The notes under the pieces were generated by a model. The model was given only the letters and a program-made list of their open reading frames with translations, was not told where the DNA came from and ran no database searches. 8,138 bases of DNA from positions 15,879 to 24,016 of the forward strand of contig PLDZ01000235.1 in the NCBI GenBank assembly GCA_003136295.1. The letters run 5' to 3'. Below, piece by piece: positions 1 to 6,421 of this stretch. The stretch's first letter is position 1. Each line of letters begins with the position of its first letter. The stretch comes from Candidatus Dormiibacterota bacterium. Its GTDB lineage: Bacteria; Chloroflexota; Dormibacteria; Aeolococcales; Aeolococcaceae. Position numbers and translations under genes: made by a program.

Positions 1-1155
1 GTCCTCAGACAGTTGGGTCCACGTCTGACGCGTCGCCTTCGGGACACCGACGTTCTCGTGCGCGTGGGCGGTGATGAACTCGCCGTGCTCATCATGGACG
101 CCACCTCGGAATATGCGATTGCCGTCGCCGAGCGCCTCATCGCCGAGCTCGAGGAGCCCTTTGTTCTCGACGCCGTGAGCGTGCGTGTGGGTGCCAGCAT
201 CGGCATCGCCAGCGCGCCCATCGACGCAACCGATGGTATCGGCCTCCTTCGCTGTGCGGACCTCGCAATGTATCGCGCCAAGGTGGGCCCATCGGCGTGC
301 GAGACCTATCGTCACGACATCGACGATGACGGCAACCGGCTCCGACTGGTCGACGAGTTGCGTGATGCGATTGATGGTGGTCGCCTCGAAGTCCACTACC
401 AACCGCAGGTCGATCTCGCCACGGGCGAGATCACAGCGATGGAAGCACTGCTGCGCTGGACTCATCCGCGACTCGGGCTGATCCCACCGCTGGACTTCGT
501 TCCCCTTGCCGAGGAGGCAGGGCTGATGCGCCCCCTGACCGCTCTGGTCCTTGAGCGAGCGGTGACGCAATGTGCCGCCTGGCACGCGGAGGGTCGGCGC
601 TTGACGGTCTCGGTCAATGTCTCGGCGACGAACCTCCTCGATCCCGGATTCAGCAAGTCCGTGATGGGCGCGCTCGAGCGCCACAACCTGAGCCCCTCGG
701 CGCTGATCCTCGAGATCACCGAGACGACCATCATCAGGGAGTTCGAGCGTTGCAAGCTGGTGATCGCGCAGCTGCGGAATCTCGGGCTGGGCGTCTCCAT
801 TGACGACTTCGGTGCCGGAGTGACGTCGCTGGCGTACCTCGGCAGTCTCGCCGTCAGCGAACTGAAGCTTGACCGTACCTTCCTGACCCGCCTGGCCACT
901 GGGGACACCGAACGAAATCTCGCCCTGGTTCGAGCGACCATCGCGCTGGGCCACAAATTGAACATGCGCGTTGTGGCTGAAGGGATCGAGGATCTGGTCG
1001 CGCTCGACCTCCTCACAGCCATTGGCTGCGACCTCGCCCAGGGTTACTTCATCAGCGAGCCGATGTCGGCAGACGACCTTGCGCTGCCCGCCCCGCAGTT
1101 TGCGGCTCTCCCCGAGTCCGAGAACGGACAACTGCACTCGGCAGTAGTGTCCTAG
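1..1155 (+). CDS. GGDEF-EAL cyclic-di-GMP signalling protein (5' part missing)
   Basis: The frame is open from the first base, so the gene begins upstream; 384 residues are visible, ending at TAG 1153-1155. The second half of a GGDEF diguanylate cyclase domain comes first. Its signature is GGDEL (visible residues 23-27), preceded at the usual five-residue distance by RDTD, an RxxD product-inhibition site. A complete EAL phosphodiesterase domain follows (about residues 120-365). It has EALLRW (148-153), NVS, the ITET glutamates, DDFGAG, the lysine of ELKLD, EGIE and QGYF, so the metal-binding and catalytic residues appear present. This domain cleaves cyclic-di-GMP to linear pGpG. GGDEL is a mild variant of GGDEF, so cyclase activity is uncertain, while phosphodiesterase activity is likely. 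The sensory N-terminus (PAS, GAF or membrane part) is outside the window, so the input signal cannot be judged. The family call is very secure. Confidence 0.95.
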   Translation, partial: VLRQLGPRLTRRLRDTDVLVRVGGDELAVLIMDATSEYAIAVAERLIAELEEPFVLDAVSVRVGASIGIASAPIDATDGIGLLRCADLAMYRAKVGPSACETYRHDIDDDGNRLRLVDELRDAIDGGRLEVHYQPQVDLATGEITAMEALLRWTHPRLGLIPPLDFVPLAEEAGLMRPLTALVLERAVTQCAAWHAEGRRLTVSVNVSATNLLDPGFSKSVMGALERHNLSPSALILEITETTIIREFERCKLVIAQLRNLGLGVSIDDFGAGVTSLAYLGSLAVSELKLDRTFLTRLATGDTERNLALVRATIALGHKLNMRVVAEGIEDLVALDLLTAIGCDLAQGYFISEPMSADDLALPAPQFAALPESENGQLHSAVVS

Positions 1156-1168
1156 TCAGCGACACCGC

Positions 1169-1189
1169 TTCCGCTCGGTGGCAGCGGGA
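1169..1189 (+). terminator. possible hairpin after the GGDEF-EAL gene
   Basis: CCGCT (1171-1175) and AGCGG (1183-1187) form a 5-bp GC stem with a 7-nt loop, extendable by a G-U and a U-A pair. It begins 14 nt after the GGDEF-EAL stop. No U-tract follows, so it is at best a weak intrinsic terminator. It could also just be a chance GC hairpin ahead of the DUF1801 gene. Confidence 0.25.
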
Positions 1190-1221
1190 TGCTCGACAAG
1201 ACCGTTAGGATTCGCCGACCT

Positions 1222-1626
1222 ATGGCGTACCACAAAGATCCTCGCGTCGATGCCTACATCAACAAGCTCCCGGCCTGGCAGCAGCGGGTCTGCCGTGACG
1301 TGCGCGATCTCGTCCATTCCGTCGACGCAGACGTCACCGAGACCATCAAACGCAGCACTCAACCGTACTTCGTCCTGCAGGGCAACATCTGTGCGCTCTT
1401 GGCAGCCAAGGACCACGTCAACATCTTTCTCTATGACGGCGGGATCGTGCCCGATCCCCACGGAATCATCACGGCCGGCCATGACAACAAGACCGCTCGC
1501 ACCGTGGCCGTCGGTGATGGCGAGATCCTGAATGCGCTCGCGCTGGCTGCCATGCTCAAGGAGATCATCGCCAACAACCGAGCTGGTGGCTGGCGAAAGC
1601 TCAATCGAACGCGGTCCGATACGTGA
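1222..1626 (+). CDS. DUF1801 family protein (YdhG-like)
   Basis: The protein is 134 residues long and soluble, with no signal peptide or membrane segment. It has the features I associate with DUF1801: an N-terminal helix (DAYINKLPAWQQRVCRDVRDLV), a D-x-x-ETIK segment, then a beta-rich core containing HVNIFLYDGG, and a C-terminal ALAAMLKEII helix. Bacterial members are about 110-150 residues and their biochemical function is not established. I chose ATG 1222 because the family N-terminus begins just after it and AGGA (1207-1210) lies 11 nt upstream. ATG 1189 in the same frame would add 11 residues and has no better ribosome site. The gene lies 66 bp after the GGDEF-EAL gene and converges on the PLD gene with only 5 bp between stop codons. 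It could be co-transcribed with the upstream gene, but nothing visible links the functions. Confidence 0.85.
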   Translation: MAYHKDPRVDAYINKLPAWQQRVCRDVRDLVHSVDADVTETIKRSTQPYFVLQGNICALLAAKDHVNIFLYDGGIVPDPHGIITAGHDNKTARTVAVGDGEILNALALAAMLKEIIANNRAGGWRKLNRTRSDT

Positions 1627-1631
1627 GGCCG

Positions 1632-3029
1632 CTACCCGTCGACGGCCAACCCCTTCAAGGGTCCGAGCAAGCGCGCAGATCGCCGTGAGACAGCAGGGAG
1701 GGGTCGCAATGGTTGGCGATGCGGAGGCGGAGCGCTCAGGATGCGGCGCCACTCTGACTCGATGACCTCGAGTGGATCTCGGCCGCTGCAGTCGAATGCC
1801 AGATGCTCGCTCCACAACTGTTCGCGAACGCTTCGTGCGAGCGCCGCGTCGTCGGTGACGAGATTGACCTCCGTGTCGTTGAAGAGCGAGTGCTCGTTGA
1901 GATTCGCGGATCCGACGGTGAGCCATTCGTCGTCGACGATCCCCACCTTTGCATGGACGTAGACACCGGGTCGCTCCCGCCCTGGGGTCCCAATGGTGCC
2001 AAAGAGCAGTCGGTGGTTGCGGTCCGCTGCTTCGAGAACAGCGAGCTGGCCGCGCGTATCGTCGTTACCGTTATTCGGCCGTCGCGGCAGCACGAGAATG
2101 AGCCGGAACTGGTCGGTCGGCGGACGCAGCAATTTCTCGCGCAGCAGCGCCACGACCTCAGCGCTCCAGAGGAACTGATTCTCCAGATAGATCAGCCGCT
2201 TCGCGCGCCGGATGGCGCCAATGTAGGCCTCGAGAATGCTGAAATCGCCCTTCGGCAGATCCGCATACGTCTTCTCCGGGACCGTCCGAACCACCTCCAC
2301 GCGGCTTGATCCCGTCGGAGCCGGAACGAGCGGCGCCGGCAATGACTCGCCCGTGGTCGCCCGCCACCGCATCGAGAAGTGCTCCGCGACGTCTGCAACC
2401 GCCGGACCGGTGAGCGACGCCGCGGCGTCGTGCCACCCCAGCTGCGCGGTCTTGTCATGGGGCGGCCCGTCGAACCTGTCACCGGCGAGATCGGTCAGAT
2501 CGATACCCCCAACGAACGCCAGGGTTCCGTCGACGATGATCAGCTTCTCGTGATGGCAGTGCATCGGACGGTTGCGCTTGTCCAGTGCGACCCGTATGCG
2601 CGTGCCGCGCACCAACCTGTCGATGAGGTGCTGCGCCTCGGCGCGCGTCGGGTGCAGGACTGGGACGGGCGCGCCCGCCCACACGAGCACCCGCACATCA
2701 ATGCGACGGGCAGCTTCGGACAGGAGCTCTCGCAGCGTCACCAGCTGCGGGGTCCGTTCCATTGCAAAGTCCGGGTTCACCGTCCATCCCGCGACGTGCA
2801 CGAACGAACGAGCGCCGCGCACCGCCGCCACGATGGCCGGAAGCGCCGATGTCCCGTCGACGTGCATCTCGACGTGATTACCCTCGCGTGGGACGGTTCC
2901 ACTGCCCCAACCCTGGGCGTTGCCGCGAAAAGCTCGGTTCCAGCCCACCCGTGTCAAACGACGGACGTGGTGTTGGCGGTTGGCCTTCTCGATCGTCTCG
3001 CCGAGCCGTCGGTCCGCGTGGGCAAGCAT
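1632..3029 (-). CDS. phospholipase D superfamily protein (cardiolipin synthase-like)
   Basis: The protein is 465 residues from ATG 3029 and has two HKD catalytic motifs: H160-x-K162-x4-D167 followed by GG, and H359-x-K361-x4-D366 followed by GSAN (373-376). Two HKD motifs in one chain are the hallmark of phospholipase D, cardiolipin synthase and related phosphatidyltransferases, which work through a phospho-histidine intermediate. No N-terminal membrane segments are seen, unlike classical ClsA, so this is the soluble or peripheral PLD type. The C-terminal tail (RLLGPLKGLAVDG) resembles actinobacterial homologues I recall. The frame stays open further upstream inside the PAP2 gene, but the family-like N-terminus (MLAHADRRLGETIEKANRQ) starts at ATG 3029. 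GTG 3041 is an alternative and overlaps the PAP2 stop as GTGA, the classic coupling arrangement. Neither start has a clear Shine-Dalgarno, which supports coupling to the PAP2 gene. Substrate (phosphatidylglycerol, phosphatidate or other) cannot be read from sequence. Confidence 0.9.
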   Translation of the reverse strand: MLAHADRRLGETIEKANRQHHVRRLTRVGWNRAFRGNAQGWGSGTVPREGNHVEMHVDGTSALPAIVAAVRGARSFVHVAGWTVNPDFAMERTPQLVTLRELLSEAARRIDVRVLVWAGAPVPVLHPTRAEAQHLIDRLVRGTRIRVALDKRNRPMHCHHEKLIIVDGTLAFVGGIDLTDLAGDRFDGPPHDKTAQLGWHDAAASLTGPAVADVAEHFSMRWRATTGESLPAPLVPAPTGSSRVEVVRTVPEKTYADLPKGDFSILEAYIGAIRRAKRLIYLENQFLWSAEVVALLREKLLRPPTDQFRLILVLPRRPNNGNDDTRGQLAVLEAADRNHRLLFGTIGTPGRERPGVYVHAKVGIVDDEWLTVGSANLNEHSLFNDTEVNLVTDDAALARSVREQLWSEHLAFDCSGRDPLEVIESEWRRILSAPPPHRQPLRPLPAVSRRSARLLGPLKGLAVDG

Positions 3030-3037
3030 GTCAGCGA

Positions 3038-3754
3038 TCACGTGGATACCGGTCGCGCGCGGGCGAATACCGGTCGGGTGAGCCGGCCAAGTGACAGGCT
3101 CAAACAGGTCCACGCAACGCCGACAAGGAGGCCGCCGACGACATCGCTCGGCCAGTGAGCGCCGACGTAGATGCGACTGAGCGACGCGGCTGCCACGAGC
3201 ACCACGGCGAGACACCAACACGCGAGGTAGAGCGGTCGGGGGAGCTTGCGAGCCAGCAAGACCATGGCCAGCACGCTCAACCAGACAAAGAAGCCGACGT
3301 GCCCGCTGGGATAGCTGTACCCGATGAGCTTTGAGGTCGTGTGTGCGACACCGGTGGGGCGGGGCCGGCTCACGATGACGTTCACGATGTTGTAGATGGC
3401 GGCGTAGATCGCCGAGAACGCGACAAACAGTGTCGCGGGCCGCCGGATGAGGAACGTGATCGCGATGACCCCAGCGCCAACGCCAATACCGACGAACCCC
3501 GAGAATGCAGAGACGAAGGCGTTGAACCAGTCAAAGGATCCTGCGTTGACGGACTGGACCGCCACCTCAATCGGTCGGTCAAAGAAGAACGGCGCAGGAT
3601 GCATGACCACCAGCACGGAGAGCAGGGCGAAGAGGAGCCCCGCGACGATTGCCACCGTCATGAGGGTTCCGTTGACGTCACCCGTCAGCCGGTGCAGCCA
3701 CGAGGATCCCCTCGCCGGGTGCGCGAGCCGCGAGGCGGTGACGTCGCGATCCAT
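3038..3754 (-). CDS. PAP2 superfamily membrane phosphatase (first of a divergent pair)
   Basis: The protein is 238 residues from ATG 3754, with about six membrane segments (roughly residues 32-51, 87-103, 109-129, 153-171, 177-192, 206-221). It carries the PAP2 signature. Motif 1 is NVIVSRPRP, where the usual first lysine is Asn125. Motif 2 is PSGH (149-152) and motif 3 is SRIYVGAHWPSD, with His200 as the expected nucleophile partner and Asp204. Family members dephosphorylate lipid phosphates such as phosphatidate, phosphatidylglycerol phosphate or undecaprenyl diphosphate, with the active site on the outer face of the membrane. GTG 3757 directly precedes ATG 3754 and is an equal alternative. 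The TATAAT box at 3768-3763 implies transcription starts at about the start codon. The stop touches the possible GTG start of the PLD gene, so the two form an operon. The Lys-to-Asn change may alter activity but does not by itself show loss. Confidence 0.9.
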   Translation of the reverse strand: MDRDVTASRLAHPARGSSWLHRLTGDVNGTLMTVAIVAGLLFALLSVLVVMHPAPFFFDRPIEVAVQSVNAGSFDWFNAFVSAFSGFVGIGVGAGVIAITFLIRRPATLFVAFSAIYAAIYNIVNVIVSRPRPTGVAHTTSKLIGYSYPSGHVGFFVWLSVLAMVLLARKLPRPLYLACWCLAVVLVAAASLSRIYVGAHWPSDVVGGLLVGVAWTCLSLSLGRLTRPVFARARPVST

Positions 3755-3762
3755 CACGAAAT

Positions 3763-3790
3763 ATTATACCGTTGATATCATGTTGAGCAA
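3763..3790 (-). promoter_or_regulatory. promoter of the PAP2-PLD operon (leaderless type)
   Basis: Read on the minus strand, TTGCTC (3790-3785) is followed after 16 nt by a perfect TATAAT (3768-3763). The ATG at 3754 begins only 8 nt past the end of that box, so the expected transcription start falls on or next to the GTG/ATG start codons. No ribosome binding site fits in the remaining space. The -35 match is only 3 of 6, while the -10 is exact in an otherwise GC-rich region. Confidence 0.6.
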
Positions 3791-3791
3791 C
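3772..3791. repeat. small palindromes in the divergent PAP2 gap
   Basis: TGATATCA (3773-3780) is a perfect 8-bp palindrome. It is followed by GTTG-AG-CAAC (3782-3791), an inverted repeat with 4-bp arms. Both lie within the minus promoter spacer and -35 region, where a repressor could occlude it. They are short, and an operator role is only inferred. Confidence 0.25.
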
Positions 3792-3813
3792 CAATGAGGT
3801 GCCGGGAGTGAGC

Positions 3814-4560
3814 ATGGACGCGGTTGAATCCACCCTGGAGGATGGATCCCGGGCAGCCGGCGAGATCCTGGCGGGTGACCCGGGGCCCTCAGCTCGTCGG
3901 TGGCTTGGACCGCTATCTCTGATCTCGTTCCTGCTGTTCGTCGTCGTGACGATCCTGGTCGTGATGGGGGTGACCCGCTCGGGTTTCGATCTCCCCGTCG
4001 AGCGTGCTGTGCAGCAGGTGCCCTGGGGTCCCCTCACCTACTGGATGACCCTGACCAACGTCACCGGTGGACTGATCCAGGACCTGTTCGGCGTCTTTGT
4101 TGTGGTGGGGCTGTTTCTCTGGGATCGGCGGGCCGGCTGGTTGATGGCACTCGGCGCGATCGGCAGTCTGCTCGCTCAGATCGTCAAAGTGTCGGTTGCC
4201 CGTCATCGACCCACCGCCGACGTGGTCACGATTCTCAACCCGTCGAGTGGATACAGCTACCCGAGTGGCCACGCCCTGTTCTTCACCTGGCTGGCCTTCA
4301 TGCTCGCTGTCGCGATATCGCCGCACGTCGGCCCGCGCTGGCGAGTGATCATCTGGGTCGTCGCGGGTCTCGTGATCCTGTTCGCCTGCATCGGGCGTAT
4401 CTGGGCCGGCGCGCACTGGCCGACCGATGTCCTCGGAGGATTCCTTCTTGGTGTGGCCTGGTCGGCCTTCATCCTCTGGCTGCCCGAGCGCTGGCTGCCG
4501 ACGCCGAGCCGTCGCTGGATTCCGTCGAGGTGGGCCGCATCGCGGCGGTCGCACGCATGA
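3814..4560 (+). CDS. PAP2 superfamily membrane phosphatase (second of a divergent pair)
   Basis: The protein is 248 residues from ATG 3814, with GGGAG (3804-3808) 5 nt upstream; GTG 3799 and GTG 3808 are less likely in-frame starts. An acidic 30-residue cytoplasmic N-terminus is followed by about six membrane segments. The PAP2 motifs are complete in spacing: KVSVARHRP (Lys125, Arg132-Pro133), PSGH (150-153), and GRIWAGAHWPTD with Arg195, His201 and Asp205, where glycine replaces the usual serine before the arginine. The expected activity is hydrolysis of a lipid phosphate or diphosphate at the outer membrane face. The PSGH-to-histidine spacing and surrounding residues closely match the divergent neighbour, so the two look like paralogues. 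The tail is arginine-rich (SRRWIPSRWAASRRSHA), and the same frame continues past the TGA into DUF1206-like sequence, so the original protein may have been longer. Confidence 0.92.
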   Translation: MDAVESTLEDGSRAAGEILAGDPGPSARRWLGPLSLISFLLFVVVTILVVMGVTRSGFDLPVERAVQQVPWGPLTYWMTLTNVTGGLIQDLFGVFVVVGLFLWDRRAGWLMALGAIGSLLAQIVKVSVARHRPTADVVTILNPSSGYSYPSGHALFFTWLAFMLAVAISPHVGPRWRVIIWVVAGLVILFACIGRIWAGAHWPTDVLGGFLLGVAWSAFILWLPERWLPTPSRRWIPSRWAASRRSHA

Positions 4561-4770
4561 CCCGTCATCTTCAGCGTGGTGGGGATATTCATCCTGGTCG
4601 CCGGACTCCACCATGAGGCGAACGATGCGCACAGCTTTGGGCCCGCATTCGCAGCCCTCGCACGCGAACCCGTTGGCCACGTCCTGCTGGCAGTGGTTGC
4701 CCTGGGCTTCGTCGCGCTCGGCCTCCACTCTTGGGCCAACGCGCGTTGGGTTCGGATGCCCCAGGATTAG
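4561..4770 (+). pseudogene. C-terminal DUF1206-type membrane segment (remnant or in-frame extension)
   Basis: This is an uninterrupted 69-codon frame, the same frame as the PAP2 gene before it, running from directly after its TGA to TAG 4768-4770. It encodes two hydrophobic segments (VIFSVVGIFILVAGL and VLLAVVALGFVALGLHSWA) joined by a loop with FGPAFAALAREPVGH. This matches the pattern I know for the last repeat of DUF1206 proteins, which usually have three such two-helix repeats. The first two repeats are absent. Possible starts are GTG 4576 or 4579, neither with a ribosome binding site. It is therefore probably a decayed fragment, or the tail of a PAP2-DUF1206 fusion interrupted by TGA. 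A genuine 64-residue two-helix protein from GTG 4576 is the alternative. The final 4 bases overlap the aquaporin stop on the other strand. Confidence 0.55.
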
Positions 4771-5579
4771 GTGGTTGCGTGCTCTCCTTCCGCGGCGCGT
4801 CTCGCCGTGGGATCTCCACCTCGACCTCGCAGCAGGAACGCAAAGAAGACCGCGATGACTGCGCCGATCACGGGGCCAACAACATAGACCCAGGTATGTG
4901 TGAGGTCGCCGCGGATGAGGTCCGGTGCGAATGACCGCACTGGATTCATCGATGCCCCGCTGAGCGGGCTTGACCACAACCCTGCCAGCGCGATATAGGC
5001 GCCCACCGCGACTGCAGACAGCCCTCCAACGTTCTGCGCGCTGGATGCCGTGCCGAGAATGACACTGACCAAACCCATGGTGAGCACGGCCTCGACCAGC
5101 ATCGCTCGGAGATCGCCAACTCCGGGGGCCGGCGTGGTCGCGCCGAGCATGTTGGGGCGGCCGACTACGGCCCATAGGAAGAGGCATGCGAGCACGCCTC
5201 CCACGATTTGGGCGATCACGTAGCCCGGCACTCTGCGCCAGGAGAATTCGGAACGAAGGGCGAACGCCACACTGACAACGGGGTTGAGGTGAGCGCCGCC
5301 AACCTTGCCCATGAAGAGAATGACCGCCATCACCGTGAGGCCGGGCGCCGTGACAGCCGCAGCTCGGGAAATCGCAACGCCTGTCGCGGATTCGGCGACC
5401 CCGGCTCCCACTGCGGCGAGGACGAGGAGGAAGGTCCCGAGCACCTCCGAGAAGAGTCGGCGCCACTCCCGTGCGGGATCGTCGAACTCTCGAACCCACT
5501 CCTGGTCGTGTCCACCGGCGGCGCCACTGGACGACGCCTCCCACGCCGATGATTTCGTGCCTGGATCAGACGCAGTCAT
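4767..5579 (-). CDS. MIP/aquaporin family channel with two NPV motifs
   Basis: The protein is 270 residues from ATG 5579, with a hydrophilic N-terminus of about 40 residues and then six membrane segments typical of the family. The two half-helix signatures are at GGAHLNPVVS (NPV 99-101) and GASMNPVRS (NPV 212-214), so both usual NPA boxes read NPV. Arg215 occupies the conserved selectivity-filter arginine position. Hand alignment to E. coli AqpZ from memory puts Pro79, Gly200 and Ala209 at the other three filter positions, replacing Phe, His and Thr. That suggests a wider, less water-specific pore. The solute could be glycerol, another small neutral compound or a metalloid; the sequence does not decide. 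The gene is co-directional with the Crp/Fnr-type gene 86 bp upstream. The Shine-Dalgarno is weak (CTGGA). Confidence 0.93.
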   Translation of the reverse strand: MTASDPGTKSSAWEASSSGAAGGHDQEWVREFDDPAREWRRLFSEVLGTFLLVLAAVGAGVAESATGVAISRAAAVTAPGLTVMAVILFMGKVGGAHLNPVVSVAFALRSEFSWRRVPGYVIAQIVGGVLACLFLWAVVGRPNMLGATTPAPGVGDLRAMLVEAVLTMGLVSVILGTASSAQNVGGLSAVAVGAYIALAGLWSSPLSGASMNPVRSFAPDLIRGDLTHTWVYVVGPVIGAVIAVFFAFLLRGRGGDPTARRAAEGEHATT

Positions 5580-5665
5580 GTCCAGCGAGTATGACCGGGA
5601 GCGGAAAACGCGAAAGCACGCCTCGGAGGTGACACGGCATCAGCATCGCGAGCGATCTGCGCTGA

Positions 5666-6421
5666 CTACTCGCGCACCGCAAGCGCGCGTGCACCGCGGA
5701 AACGAGTCCTTGCCCTACGGAGGACCCCGTCCAGTTCCATCTTGATAATTCTGTAGCACTCGCACGCTATTGCCTCGAGCCCGGGGCGATTGACGATGGT
5801 CATCCGACCGTCACGCGAGTTGATGAGCCCGGCCGCGTGAAGGGTTAATGAGCAACGGCGTACGGCGGCGTCACTGGAACCGAGCAACCGGCCGAGGAGC
5901 TGGTTGCTGATGGCGAACTCGTCGGTGCCGATACGATCGCCGCTCGCCAGCAGCCAGCGCGCGAGACGCTCTGTCGTGGAGTGCAGCCGGTTGCACGCCA
6001 CCGCCTGGGAGAGTTGATTGAAGACGGCCCGGACATAGTCGTCCACGACTTTGTGCAGATCGCCGTCGCTCTCGACTTCGTGCGTGAAGGTGGTTGCGTC
6101 CATGCGGTCGCTCCAGCCGCCGACGGAACAGATCGCCTGAACTGCGAGCGCGCCCCCAAGCGCCAGCGGTACCCCAACGATGCCTTCGCTGCCAACTGCG
6201 GCGACTTCGACAATGGTGCCGTCGTGGAACGGCGTGACCAGTGAGACCACGCAGGTGCGCGGGAAGTCGACGACGTCGATGTGTTGACGTGGCTCGAAGA
6301 GCACGGTCTTGGGTTCAAGCCATACGTGGTTGATGGCCGCCGTAAGGCGGTGACGTTGCGCGGCCGGAAGAGTGTCGAGCAGCCGGTTCGTCTCCCCTGA
6401 GGCAACTCTGCCGCTGTCCAC
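5666..6421 (-). CDS. Crp/Fnr-family transcriptional regulator
   Basis: The protein is 251 residues from GTG 6421, with GGGGGA (6436-6431) 8 nt upstream. Residues about 35-110 form a cyclic-nucleotide-binding-like beta-roll (VLFEPRQHIDVVDFP, then VVSLVTPFHDGTIVEVAAVGSEGIVGVPLALG). A dimerisation helix spans about 120-148, including ACNRLHSTTERLARWLL. The C-terminal winged helix-turn-helix has helices at about 173-181 and 183-198, and ends with the GLEAIACECYR stretch common to one widespread Crp/Fnr subgroup. That subgroup usually lacks both the FNR iron-sulphur cysteines and the full cAMP-contact set, and its ligand is generally unknown. No N-terminal cysteine cluster is present here, so oxygen sensing through an FeS centre is unlikely. 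The basic tail (RRARTRFRGARALAVRE) is an extension. The gene may control the aquaporin next to it and itself; this is inferred from position only. Confidence 0.92.
   Translation of the reverse strand: MDSGRVASGETNRLLDTLPAAQRHRLTAAINHVWLEPKTVLFEPRQHIDVVDFPRTCVVSLVTPFHDGTIVEVAAVGSEGIVGVPLALGGALAVQAICSVGGWSDRMDATTFTHEVESDGDLHKVVDDYVRAVFNQLSQAVACNRLHSTTERLARWLLASGDRIGTDEFAISNQLLGRLLGSSDAAVRRCSLTLHAAGLINSRDGRMTIVNRPGLEAIACECYRIIKMELDGVLRRARTRFRGARALAVRE

Noticed and set aside
462..1022. A 186-codon minus-strand open frame
   Set aside because: It is antisense to the conserved EAL domain and is Arg/Ser-rich shadow sequence.
1649..1663. CCCTT-C-AAGGG palindrome as a terminator between the convergent DUF1801 and PLD genes
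   Set aside because: It lies inside the PLD coding end, the loop would be one base and no T-tract follows.
2379..3158. A 259-codon plus-strand open frame
   Set aside because: It lies opposite the PLD gene, which has two HKD motifs. The plus translation has no recognisable domain.
3030..3221. A longer PLD protein starting at 3221 (529 residues)
   Set aside because: The extra 64 residues overlap the PAP2 coding sequence, are Arg-rich and unlike PLD N-termini.
3913..5544. A 543-codon open frame on the minus strand
   Set aside because: It runs antisense to the second PAP2 gene and then in another frame through the aquaporin gene. Its translation is rich in Arg, His, Gly and Pro with no domain, as expected of a high-GC shadow frame.
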